Assembly: GCA_036733345.1 (NCBI GenBank) | Contig: DAINAR010000027.1 | Coordinates: forward strand, 1-41,661 | Origin: JAFGMQ01 sp036733345 | GTDB lineage: Bacteria; Desulfobacterota; DSM-4660; Desulfatiglandales; Desulfatiglandaceae | Direction: 5' to 3' | Length of the DNA: 41,661 nucleotides | Shown here: in pieces, positions 8,150-16,166 of the stretch | Layout: the number at the start of each line of letters is the position of its first letter | How positions within the stretch are numbered: position 1 is the first letter of the stretch | The notes under the pieces: model-generated | The model's input: the letters and a program-made list of their open reading frames with translations, nothing else | Databases searched by the model: none | Told to the model about the DNA's origin: nothing | Program-made: the position numbers and the translations under genes

Positions 8150-9247
8150 TTATCTGTCAGCCTCTTTTTTTATTATCCAGCCACCGCCTATCAGCCTGTC
8201 GCCTGTATAGCATACAAGGGCCTGGCCAGGGGTGATTGCCATCTGAGGTTCTTCGAATCGAAACCTGACCCTGTTAGAACCAGTCACTGTGAGGCGGCCT
8301 GATGCAGCCTTGTGGCGGTAACGGATTTGGGCCTTAAGGTCCGGTTCATTCGAAGAGGGAAGGGGGCCGATCCAGTTGAAAAGCTCTGCATCAACGTTTT
8401 TTGAAAAAAGCTCCTCCTTTCTACCTACAACAACCTCACGAGTGTCAGGCCTGATTTCCTTTACATAATACGGCCTCGAAGATGCTATTCCAAGGCCGTG
8501 TCTCTGGCCTATTGTATATCTGTGAATCCCTTTGTGCTCACCAAGCCTTTTGCCATGTGAATCAATGATGTCTCCATTCATATCAATGCTGGAACCAAAT
8601 CGGTTTTCAAGAAACTCACGGTAGTTTCCGTCTGATAAAAAACATAACTCCTGGCTTTCAGATGTTTCACGGCATGGCAGATCAAGTTCAATGGCAATAT
8701 TCTGCACATAACGTTTGTTTATCTCGCCCAGAGGAAAAACAGCCATAGAAAGAGAGTCCTGATTTAACCGGTGCAGGAAATAGGATTGATCTTTTCCTGA
8801 ATCCTTTCCTCTCCACAGATCAGTTATTCCCTGCCTTTTTACGGCCTTTACATAGTGCCCTGTTGCCAAAAAAGGAATCCCCTTCTGTTTTGCGTATAAG
8901 CGAAGATGCCTGAATTTTATTTCTTCATTACATATGACGCAGGGATTTGGAGTAAATCCCTTTGAATAGGCGCTAATAAACGGTTCTATGACAGATGCGA
9001 TGAATTCTTCCTTCAGGTCAATGATCTCCAGCGGAATTTTAAGATGATATGTGACAGCTTCAACTGCCTTAAGCCTTTTTCCTCCTGTTGAACCCGTGGC
9101 AGGGAGTATCAGGAAAAGCCCGTGGACATTCCATCCTCTCATTTTGAGGAGGGCGGCAGCAACAGAACTGTCCACGCCACCGCTGAGGGCCACAACAATA
9201 TCCGAAGGCTGTATGTTCATAGCAAATAATTCATCGTGATTTGACAA
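8150..9247 (-). CDS. mnmA: tRNA-specific 2-thiouridylase MnmA
   Basis: ATP-dependent 2-thiolation of U34 in Glu, Gln and Lys tRNAs. The PP-loop ALSGGVDSS spans residues 20-28. The two working cysteines are expected at C106 (in NPCVICNEEIKF) and C202 (in ESQELCFLSDG). The adjacent C103 gives a CxxC pair. The C-terminal beta barrel ends in GQALVCYTGDRLIGGGWI. TTG at 9247 is used because AAGGGA lies 8 nt upstream; ATG at 9220 is the alternative. The gene lies 46 nt after a NIL-domain ferredoxin and abuts mtaB, forming a tRNA-sulfur unit. Confidence 0.95.
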   Translation of the reverse strand: MSNHDELFAMNIQPSDIVVALSGGVDSSVAAALLKMRGWNVHGLFLILPATGSTGGKRLKAVEAVTYHLKIPLEIIDLKEEFIASVIEPFISAYSKGFTPNPCVICNEEIKFRHLRLYAKQKGIPFLATGHYVKAVKRQGITDLWRGKDSGKDQSYFLHRLNQDSLSMAVFPLGEINKRYVQNIAIELDLPCRETSESQELCFLSDGNYREFLENRFGSSIDMNGDIIDSHGKRLGEHKGIHRYTIGQRHGLGIASSRPYYVKEIRPDTREVVVGRKEELFSKNVDAELFNWIGPLPSSNEPDLKAQIRYRHKAASGRLTVTGSNRVRFRFEEPQMAITPGQALVCYTGDRLIGGGWIIKKEADR

Positions 9248-9293
9248 AAGAAATATCCCTTAAGGCAGGTGTATGAGATTGGCACTGGAAAAA

Positions 9294-9719
9294 TCAGTAT
9301 AAAATACTCCTGTTAAATTTTACCTCCATAGCCCAGGCAGGGCAGGCTAGAACGCATAATTCACAGGCGCTGCATTTGTCCTTATCAAAAATGACTTCCA
9401 TTTCAGGCCTTTTTATATACAGGGCACCGGTAGGACAGACAGCCGTACAGGCACCGCAGTGAAAACATTTTTCTTCATCACGCTTTATATCGTTACCGAT
9501 ATCTTCTACCTTAACTCCAATTTTTTTCAGGTAACGTATGCCTTCCTGATAGTTTTTTCTGTGCCCACTCAACTCAAGGACCATAAGCCCTTCTTTTCTT
9601 GGGTATATAGTGGCCTTAAGTATATTAAAGGAAAGATCGAATTTTTTTACGAGAGTTGCAGCAATGGGCTCGTTGACCATTTTTTTCGGAAATCTCAATG
9701 CGAGTACTTTCGAGTACAT
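9294..9719 (-). CDS. NIL-domain ferredoxin with two [4Fe-4S] motifs
   Basis: Residues 3-77 form an NIL-type alpha/beta domain, related to the regulatory domain of MetN-type transporters. Residues 85-141 carry two ferredoxin motifs, CFHCGACTAVCPTG and CSACELCVLACPAW, each CxxCxxCxxxC followed by Pro. The ATG is supported by GGAG 8 nt upstream. It lies between the aminotransferase (30-nt gap) and mnmA (46-nt gap) on the same strand, so co-transcription is likely. NIL/ferredoxin proteins have been linked to sulfide-based sulfur assimilation in methanogens. A role in supplying electrons or sulfur to MnmA/MtaB is inferred from position only. Confidence 0.9.
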   Translation of the reverse strand: MYSKVLALRFPKKMVNEPIAATLVKKFDLSFNILKATIYPRKEGLMVLELSGHRKNYQEGIRYLKKIGVKVEDIGNDIKRDEEKCFHCGACTAVCPTGALYIKRPEMEVIFDKDKCSACELCVLACPAWAMEVKFNRSILY

Positions 9720-9749
9720 TTTCTAGACTCCATACTTGTTTTAACTGGA

Positions 9750-10928
9750 TTAGTATTTCTTGATTGTCCTTTCGAATCCCGGCATCGACTTTTCAATAAC
9801 TTCATCTGAGACACAGTATGAAATCCTGAAATGTCCTGGCCCGCCGAATCCGCTGCCTGGCACAGTCAGTATATTCTCCTTCTGAAGTTCAGCTACAAAG
9901 GCTACATCATCATCAACGGGGGTCTTTGGAAAAAGATAAAAGGCACCCTGAGGTTTTGAGAATTCATAGCCGAAGGATGCAAGGCCATCACACAGCAAAT
10001 CCCTTCTTCTCTGATAGACGGAAATATCCACACTGTCTTCAAGCAGATGAGAAACAGCTCTCTGCATAAGGGCAGGGGCGTTAACATAACCAAGTATGCG
10101 GTTACACAGGACAAGACCTGCCATAACTATCTGTCTGTCCAAGATATCAGGATGAGCCGCGACATAGCCGATCCTTTCACCCGGCAGTGAGAGATCCTTA
10201 GAAAAGGATGTTACGGAAAAGGTCTCATTATACAGATCGAAAACACTGGGGACGGAAATCCCGTCATATACTATCTTGCGGTATGGCTCATCCGAGATCA
10301 GATATATGACATGCCCCAGTTTTTTGCTGTATTGATTGAGCAGGCCTGCAAGCCCTCTGAGTTCTTCTTCGCTGTAGACCCTGCCCGTGGGGTTGTTTGG
10401 AGAATCAATCAGGATTGCTTTTGTCTTTTCTGATACGGCTTTTTCGATTTCGCTGAAGTCCAGGGAAAAATCAGGTTTTGTCGGCACCGGCCTGGACACT
10501 CCCTGAAAGTTGTCAAGGTAGAAATCATATTCAACAAAATAGGGTTTTGGGATAATTATTTCTTCTCCCGGATTGAGGATAGTCTTTAATACTGTATTGA
10601 GACCACCACCTGCCCCGACGGTCATGATTATATCTTCGGCCTTGAATTTTGTCCTGTTATGACTGCTCAGGTATTCAGCAACAGCCTGCCTGGTTTCCGG
10701 AAAACCTGCATTTGGCATATAGCCGTGAAGACCGGGCCTTGAATCACTGATAAGCTCTTTAATGATTTCATTAAATCTGGGCGGAGGCTCCAGGTTCGGG
10801 TTGCCGAGGCTGAAGTCAAAGACGTTTTCCGCGCCGTATTTTTCCTTTCTCAGGGCTCCTTCTTCGAACATCTTCCTGATCCAGGAGGTTCTTTCTATGA
10901 ATGAAACAATCTTTTTTGATATTGGCAT
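9750..10928 (-). CDS. Pyridoxal-phosphate aminotransferase, class I/II
   Basis: Fold-type I aminotransferase of the AspC/AlaT-like group. With the ATG at 10928, the PLP-binding lysine is K244 (SFSKDLSLPGERIGY). The cofactor contacts N178 (SPNNPTG), D213 and Y216 (SDEPYR), R252, and the glycine-rich GAGGGLN loop are present. The C-terminus FRISYC carries the substrate-carboxylate arginine. The start at 10928 has AAGGAG 7 nt upstream. A longer frame to 10988 exists but adds 20 unconvincing residues. A TGTCAA (minus-strand TTGACA) at 10983-10988 may be its -35 box. It heads the operon with the NIL ferredoxin, mnmA and mtaB. The amino donor and acceptor cannot be told from sequence. Confidence 0.88.
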   Translation of the reverse strand: MPISKKIVSFIERTSWIRKMFEEGALRKEKYGAENVFDFSLGNPNLEPPPRFNEIIKELISDSRPGLHGYMPNAGFPETRQAVAEYLSSHNRTKFKAEDIIMTVGAGGGLNTVLKTILNPGEEIIIPKPYFVEYDFYLDNFQGVSRPVPTKPDFSLDFSEIEKAVSEKTKAILIDSPNNPTGRVYSEEELRGLAGLLNQYSKKLGHVIYLISDEPYRKIVYDGISVPSVFDLYNETFSVTSFSKDLSLPGERIGYVAAHPDILDRQIVMAGLVLCNRILGYVNAPALMQRAVSHLLEDSVDISVYQRRRDLLCDGLASFGYEFSKPQGAFYLFPKTPVDDDVAFVAELQKENILTVPGSGFGGPGHFRISYCVSDEVIEKSMPGFERTIKKY

Positions 10929-11221
10929 TTTGGTTCTCCTTTGAAAGTCATAAAAAAATAAAATCGAACTTTTCTCAACTATTGTCAATAAAAAAACCGG
11001 TACGCAGATTTCTCTTTTATCAGTATCCGAATTTTATAATTAAGATTTCTCATCACGGCACAACATGATTTGCAGTTTTATCAGCCTCTGGCTGAGACTT
11101 TTTCCAATTTCGATAAAGTCTCTTGACCCGTAATCTATAGAGCACTTGAAAGTAAAGGATTATGTGCAATCGAAGCACAGCCTGTCCCGGATTTCAATCC
11201 TGAAACAGGGAAAATACCTTA

Positions 11222-11249
11222 TTTACAACCTCCGCATTTATGATATAAT
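11222..11249 (+). promoter_or_regulatory. Candidate extended -10 sigma-70 promoter
   Basis: TTTACA (11222-11227), a 16-bp spacer and TATAAT (11244-11249) preceded by TGA, an extended -10 motif. It points towards the UPF0282-like gene about 500 bp downstream, with the large repeat 11416-11715 in between. Apart from this and the repeat I see nothing else in the gap between the aminotransferase and 11746. Confidence 0.45.
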
Positions 11250-11415
11250 AATGTAAATTATTCTTAAATTTCATAAGCATGAAAATCAAATTTCAGGTTA
11301 TTCTGTAATTGCAGTTAATTACTGAATATGAAACCTTTTAATATAGGCTCATCACGTCGGTTTTTAAACAAAACCATTTAGAAGAAAAAACTTGTTTTTG
11401 CGGTAATCAGGTTTG

Positions 11416-11715
11416 ATGAACTTGCAAAAAGTCGTCACCCCGGCCCCGCGTCAAGCGCGGGTTAACCTGCCACAAACACAAGCTGGCAAGTTCCAAAAAG
11501 AGTCCAGATGCTGCGCAACTGCTGGAAGACGCTGGATTCCGACCCCGAACAGGAGTCCGGGACAGCCTGGAGTTTACCCGCCAATGTTTGTGGCGGGTTT
11601 ACCCGCCAATGTTTGTGGCGGGTTTACCCGCCAATGTTTGTGGCGGATTTATCCCGCACTTGATTCGGGGCCGGAATGATGGAAAGAGAGCATTTTTGCC
11701 TTTTTTCCAGTTCAT
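11416..11715. repeat. Long MITE-like element with imperfect terminal inverted repeats
   Basis: The left end ATGAACTTGCAAAAAGTCGTC resembles the end of the 83-213 element. The right end, CCTTTTTTCCAGTTCAT (to 11715), is its imperfect inverse. The interior has GCGTCAAGCGCGGG and TTCGGGGCCGGAATGA segments shared with other intergenic repeats and a triple 25-bp tandem repeat. An 88-codon open frame here (11413-11679) lies wholly in repeat DNA and is not called. Confidence 0.7.
11572..11646. repeat. Three tandem 25-bp units, each a hairpin
   Basis: The unit starts GTTTACCCGCCAATGTTTGT and ends GGCGG; copies start at 11572, 11597 and 11622 and are identical. Each contains ACCCGCCA paired with TGGCGGGT around a 7-nt loop. 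A degenerate fourth start follows (ATTTATCCCGC). A single copy is present at 4650-4672. Confidence 0.85.
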
Positions 11716-11745
11716 CAATAATGAAAATCAGCTGAAAGAGAAGAC

Positions 11746-12894
11746 ATGATAATTAAAATTCTGGGTTCTGAATCTCTTGGAGTCCGCGGGCTTTCATGTT
11801 CGGTTGAATTGAACAGCAGGAAGATAATCATAGACCCGGGAATAGCCTTAGGCTGGTCCCGTTACGGGTTTCTGCCGCATCCTTTTCAGATTGCGGTTGG
11901 AGCAGGAGTCAGAAAGAAGATTATTGAAGAATTAAGAGATGCCAGTGATGTTATTTTCAGTCACTTTGATGGAGATCATTGCCCTTTAGCGAATCCGAAT
12001 CCTTATCAACTGGGCATACACGAGGTGAAAGACAGTTTGTCAAAATGCCGGATTTGGGCTAAGGGCCCGGATAATTCACCGCCAACTCAGCAAAGAAGAA
12101 GAGGGGAGCTGTCTGAAATAATCAACAGAGACCTGCCGAGTGCTGATGGAATAAAAGATGGACCTCTGGAGTTTTCTTTTCCTGTTCCCCATGGACAGAA
12201 GGACGGAAAGGAGCGCACGGTAATGATGAGCAGGATTGAAGGGAACGGGATAACTTTTGTTCATGCTTCAGATATCCAGCTCCTTGACAGGGAAACAATA
12301 GAAAAGATTCTGGAGTGGAAACCGGATATTGTTTTAACCTCGGGCCCGCCTCTTTATCATTATTCTTCTTCTTCATCATCTCAGACTCAGAGAGAAAACG
12401 CCTGGCAAAATGCAGTAAATCTGGCTGAGAATGTTGACACATTTGTTATTGACCACCACCTTTTGAGATCTGAAGAAGGTATGGAATGGCTCGAAGAATT
12501 GAGATATAATAGTAAGGGAAAGGTCTTATGTGCGGCAGAATATATGCAAAGAACCCCTGTTTTTCTTGAGGCCTGGCGGAAAGAACTGTATGAGTGGCTT
12601 CCTGCTTACAATGGCTGGCATGAAGATTTTCAGCAGGGAGCAGTGGATCTTGATTTTTATCGTATCAGGGGATGGGAGGTCTTAGTGAGAAACGGGAAAA
12701 TCAACCCGTGCAGGTGGTATTACTTCTGTCCGATAAAGGAATATACTGATGAGGCCAAACTGGAAAGAGACTGGATTGAAAATTACTGCCTTGTGAGGAA
12801 TAAAAAATGTATTCGCTACCAGATGGAAGAAAGGGGTGAGTATCACCCGGATAACATGCTGCCCAATGGTGAAATAAGGGAAGATTTGTATTGA
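11746..12894 (+). CDS. UPF0282-like metallo-beta-lactamase-fold protein with Cys-rich C-terminal module
   Basis: The N-terminal two thirds match the UPF0282 type of metallo-beta-lactamase fold. There is an early IIIDPG strand, the metal motif HFDGDH at 73-78 (a variant of HxHxDH), HASDIQ, and a late IDHHLLR. A second part with no metal-ligand role follows. It holds four cysteines, C322-x5-C328-x19-C348-x6-C355, then YQMEERGEYHPDNMLPNG. I have an impression of similar tails on other Desulfobacterota proteins but cannot verify it. The ordering suggests a metal- or cluster-binding add-on. The substrate is unknown; hydrolase or nuclease activity is possible. The stop overlaps a possible small coupled ORF. 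Confidence 0.78.
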   Translation: MIIKILGSESLGVRGLSCSVELNSRKIIIDPGIALGWSRYGFLPHPFQIAVGAGVRKKIIEELRDASDVIFSHFDGDHCPLANPNPYQLGIHEVKDSLSKCRIWAKGPDNSPPTQQRRRGELSEIINRDLPSADGIKDGPLEFSFPVPHGQKDGKERTVMMSRIEGNGITFVHASDIQLLDRETIEKILEWKPDIVLTSGPPLYHYSSSSSSQTQRENAWQNAVNLAENVDTFVIDHHLLRSEEGMEWLEELRYNSKGKVLCAAEYMQRTPVFLEAWRKELYEWLPAYNGWHEDFQQGAVDLDFYRIRGWEVLVRNGKINPCRWYYFCPIKEYTDEAKLERDWIENYCLVRNKKCIRYQMEERGEYHPDNMLPNGEIREDLY

Positions 12895-13025
12895 GAGGGA
12901 TATTAAATGAATTGCGGGAACAGAAGTACGAATTTGTTAAGGCATTAAAAAATGCAGTGAAGATGTCTCCGATTAAATTGCAACGGGGTAAAAATCTCTT
13001 TTACGATAAACAAGGTGGTATCTAA
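12891..13025 (+). CDS. Possible small coupled ORF, 44 residues, unknown
   Basis: A frame starting at a TTG that overlaps the preceding stop (TTGA) runs for 44 codons and ends two bases before the DUF502 ATG. The product is basic and helical (ILNELREQKYEFVKALKNAV). The stop-start overlaps on both sides are typical of coupled genes, but the length is within what chance allows in AT-rich DNA. No family is recognised. Confidence 0.22.
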   Translation: MRGILNELREQKYEFVKALKNAVKMSPIKLQRGKNLFYDKQGGI

Positions 13026-13027
13026 TA

Positions 13028-13645
13028 ATGAAAAAACTGAGAAATTTCGTCAAGACTTCCCTGATCGGCGGGATTGCGGTTATCCTGCCTGTCACCATTT
13101 TATTCCTGATTTTCAAATGGATTTTTAATTTCATTATTAATATTATTCAACCCCTTACAAATCTCCTGGTTGCCAGATCCAACCTTCAGGAACTCGTTGC
13201 TATATTGATTGTAATCTGCATCATTTTATCTGTCTGTTTTTTTGTCGGTGTTCTGGTCAGGACAAGAGTAGGCCGTTTTATTCATGAGCATCTCGATAAA
13301 CGTCTTTCAAAGATTATTCCGGGTTATGGAGCAGTCAAAACCACAGTGAGCCAGTTTTTTGACAGGAAATCGACCCCTTTTTACTCGGTGGCTCTTGTAA
13401 GAGGCTTTGATGATGAAAGCCTTATGACAGCCTTTATTACAGACAACCATCCGGACGGGAGTTACACTGTATTTGTTCCCTGCGGTCCGAATCCTACCAC
13501 AGGATATATCCTGCACATGAAAAAGGAACATGTGCATCCGGTTCCCGTATCAGCTGAAGTTGCCCTGAGGTCCGTAATAAGCTGCGGGGCAGGGTCACAG
13601 CCTATCCTGGCAGCCTTTCATAGGAATGAAAAGAATAAATTGTAA
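13028..13645 (+). CDS. DUF502 family integral membrane protein
   Basis: A 205-residue protein with two N-terminal membrane segments, about residues 12-35 (SLIGGIAVILPVTILFLIFK) and 57-80, then a soluble domain with IIPGYGAVKTTVSQFF. It also has the VPCGPNPTTGYI loop characteristic of DUF502. The family function is unknown. AAGGTGG lies upstream of the ATG. It follows the UPF0282-like gene with a 133-bp gap and may be co-transcribed with it. Confidence 0.9.
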   Translation: MKKLRNFVKTSLIGGIAVILPVTILFLIFKWIFNFIINIIQPLTNLLVARSNLQELVAILIVICIILSVCFFVGVLVRTRVGRFIHEHLDKRLSKIIPGYGAVKTTVSQFFDRKSTPFYSVALVRGFDDESLMTAFITDNHPDGSYTVFVPCGPNPTTGYILHMKKEHVHPVPVSAEVALRSVISCGAGSQPILAAFHRNEKNKL

Positions 13646-13763
13646 ACTGATTAATTTGACGGATATTATCTCCTTGAAAATGTTAGTAAACTTATTTTAT
13701 CCAAAAAACATAAGGTGAGGATCATGGGAAGTCCTTAGCATTGAACGAATCCGCGTATTTACA

Positions 13764-14216
13764 GTGGAAGCCTTACTTGAGCAGGCCATAAGGCTTGAAA
13801 ATGCTCTGAAAGATGAGAGCATGGGTGGGCCTTCGCTTTCCGACAGGGATGAACCATGGCGGGATTATCCGCCAGCCTTTCGAATGCTGGCAGAACTGAG
13901 TGCACAAGGCCTTGATCCCCTGTTTCATAGAGCGCCAGTGGTAGTGGCAGTTCATGTGCATCCGCATGAGGCCATTCATCCTGAGGTAGAAGCAGGACTG
14001 GCAAGCATGTACATGGTACTTATGGCCACCAGTCTCGGCCTTGGCACATGCTTTTGCGGATTGCTGGATTATGCTGCCTTTCACAGCGCAGACCTGAGTC
14101 GAGTTATGGGACTGTCGGAAGGCCAACATGTGCCAATCTCGTTCATGCTCGGCTATCCTAATTTGGAATATCCCCGCCTGGTGGTACGCCGCCCGGCCCG
14201 GGTAACGTGGATTTAG
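13764..14216 (+). pseudogene. 5'-truncated nitroreductase
   Basis: The 150-residue frame covers only the C-terminal half of a nitroreductase-family flavoprotein. It has APVVVAVHVHP, then the helix ASMYMVLMATSLGLGTCFCG and the ending FMLGYPNLEYPRLVVRRP. The N-terminal RRSxRxY FMN-binding segment, and any ferredoxin domain, are absent. Upstream only GSWEVLSIERIRVFT is in frame before a stop, and the preceding AAGGTGAGG-ATG runs into TAG after four codons. Base use is visibly more GC-rich than in the neighbours, which suggests acquisition followed by truncation. It is followed by an MFS remnant. Confidence 0.65.
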
Positions 14217-14250
14217 ACCTGAATTACTGGACTGTGCCCATTGATTTTTA

Positions 14251-14406
14251 ATGAATTTGGGCTGTCTGCCGCTGAAAAAGAATATAGGGACAGAATTACT
14301 TTTATTTGGTCTTGTCGAAACATCGGTTATGGGCGCTGTTGTAACATGGTTCTTTCGTATAGAGACAACGGGTTTAAATCTGGAAAAGATCGGTCACGAA
14401 CATTAG
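14251..14406 (+). pseudogene. Probable C-terminal remnant of an MFS transporter
   Basis: A 51-codon frame contains one hydrophobic segment (LLLFGLVETSVMGAVVTWFF) immediately followed by RIETTGLNLEKIG. The ETxGxxLE pattern after the last membrane helix is typical of major-facilitator transporters. Nothing of the other eleven helices is present. It lies between the truncated nitroreductase and the M6-like gene. Confidence 0.4.
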
Positions 14407-14460
14407 TGCTTAATTTGAAATATCCTGAGGGGGATGAAAACTCTATTCAAGGAGCTTAAG

Positions 14461-15858
14461 ATGATGATGAATAATAAAAAAAATCGATTTCTCCCTGCCC
14501 TTTTGTTTTTTCTCCTAATTTTTGGATGCCAGGAGTCATTGGCTCGGGAAGAAGTAAATAACATCCTCGGGCCGCAGTCCATCCTGGCTAAAGGGGAGCA
14601 GTATGTATTGATGGCTGCCGTCAGATTTCCGGATGTTGAACCATCTGTTCCGCTGGGTAAAATACGCAAAAAGACAGTTTATTATCTGAATAAATATGTA
14701 ATGGAACAGTCCTACGGGCAGTCATGGGTAAAGGCTGACTTCCATGGCTGGGTGAAGTTGCCTGACCCGATTTCAGAATACAACGTGAGCCCTTATAATT
14801 TCAAGGTCGACCGAAGTCGGGTAAAAAAGTTGATTGAAGATACAATGACAGCCCTGGAAAGGGAAACAGTTTTTTCAAGGTATAAGCATTTGCTGATCAT
14901 CCCTGGTGTTTTAACAATGCCTGGAAAAGGCTATGGCATGATCTGCTATTGTGCCAATCCCGGCATGTTGTCAGGAGTCCGGAGAGATGTCCACTATGTG
15001 CCGCTGAAATCAGAAGGAGGACAGGAATTTGGAGGAGGAGTTTTTGTAGGGGCTGAGAATGCCCACCTTGGCATGTTTGCACACGACTTTTTTCACGCAC
15101 TTGGAGGGATTTACAAGAACAAACGTCTTGTACCCTGACTGTATGACTTCGAGCGTCAGTCTGACGCTAATCAAACACCTTCCCCGGAACATCACGCCAT
15201 ATATATGGGGCCTTGGGACATCATGTCAGAGCATTTCGTAAAGAAAGGTCATCCACCTCCAGGGATATCTTCTTTTACAAAAATCAGATTAGGATGGATT
15301 GGGACCGATAAGGTCCTTTTGGTCAAACCGGGAGAAACAGCAATGAATTTTCTGTCACCCCTTTCGCAGAACGGCGATAAGCTTGTTGTTAAGATTCCCC
15401 TGCGTTATGACAGGTATTATCTTATTGAAAATCGTCAACCTGTTGGATTTGATCAGAATTTACCGGATTCAGGCATACTGGTACTCAAGGTGAACGCCAG
15501 AGTGGAGGAGGGTTCCGGTACTGTAAAAGTTATGGATGCAGATCCTGATGCCAGGCATTTCATACATGCTACCTTTAGGATCGATGAAAGCAAAAGAAAT
15601 CTATATATTGACAATGATTACAATATCGCTGTTATTCCTCTCTGGGCTGATAATGGGAAAACCGGTGTACTGGTTACCACTCCGGAAAAAAGTTCAGAGG
15701 CCAGAGCCGCAGCCTTGATGATCCACAAGCTGTTAAGTCGATATCCTGAATCGGAGGGAATTGAACAGAGTAAGCTTGTGGAAAAATGCATTGTGACATT
15801 TAAAAAATTCGCTTTCAATGATTGTATTCAAATGGCCCGTAAGGCACTTGCAAATTAA
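14461..15858 (+). CDS. M6-like secreted metalloprotease homologue interrupted by an in-frame TGA
   Basis: Two frames, ending at 15138 and resuming directly after, lie in the same phase. Read through the TGA (codon 226) they give one 465-residue protein. ATG 14461 is preferred because AAGGAG lies 6 nt upstream. The N-terminus is a lipoprotein-type signal: basic residues, LPALLFFLLIFGC, with Cys after LIFG. The zinc motif is HDFFH at 208-212, with Asp in place of the usual Glu. After the TGA comes LYDFERQSD and later MGPWDIMSEHF, a motif I associate with M6-like peptidases. No further stop occurs for 240 codons. It is either a recent nonsense mutation or a recoded selenocysteine codon; see the hairpin at 15152. 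The protein probably acts outside the cytoplasm. Confidence 0.7.
15136..15168 (+). promoter_or_regulatory. TGA codon followed by a SECIS-like hairpin
   Basis: The TGA at 15136-15138 is followed by the perfect stem AGCGTCA/TGACGCT (15152-15158 with 15162-15168) with loop GTC. Counting U of UGA as 1, the loop begins at position 24 with G-U. In E. coli fdhF the essential loop G and U are at 23 and 24. Bacterial SECIS elements usually have a short apical loop with a G in its first positions at this distance. This is a structural resemblance only. Confidence 0.4.
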
Positions 15859-16006
15859 TTGAGAGAGGATTGTCCCTGATTCTCAGATATTATTGAATTA
15901 TTCAGGAATGTAGTTATGGCTCCTGTGTTTTGAAGGCTGTTATTGCTTCTTAAGACATGCATCATTTGTTTTTTATTTCGATCAAATTCATCCGGCTTAT
16001 CTCTTT

Positions 16007-16153
16007 AAGGAGGCTATAATAAAAATATAGATCATTGTTCTTCTGTTCCTGCTAACTGCATTCCAATTTGATAAGTTGCAGCCTTCTAGAAATCTTTTGA
16101 CCGGCAAATATAAATGGACTTATTCTTTTCATGTATCAATAAAAAAGGAGTAA
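16007..16153 (+). pseudogene. Possible remnant of a small lipoprotein gene
   Basis: A strong AAGGAGG (16007-16013) is followed at start distance by ATA AAA ATA TAG and then the hydrophobic frame IIVLLFLLTAF. One base shift downstream gives NLISCS, a good lipobox. A lost ATG, an early stop and a frameshift fit a decayed lipoprotein leader. The remaining 250 bp around it (15859-16166) show no other gene. Confidence 0.28.
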
Positions 16154-16166
16154 CTGTCTGAAGAAT

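Noticed and set aside
11574..11646. CRISPR-like reading of the 25-bp tandem repeat
   Set aside because: The units are directly adjacent with no spacers.
11413..11679. 88-codon frame near the UPF0282-like gene
   Set aside because: It is the translation of the tandem hairpin repeat, with three near-identical repeats and no SD site.
14241..14459. 72-codon frame
   Set aside because: An adjacent frame over the same DNA shows a clear membrane helix and MFS-like ending, so this frame is a shadow.
14461..15858. Frameshift as the cause of the split protease gene
   Set aside because: Both halves are in the same phase; only one TGA separates them, so no frameshift is needed.
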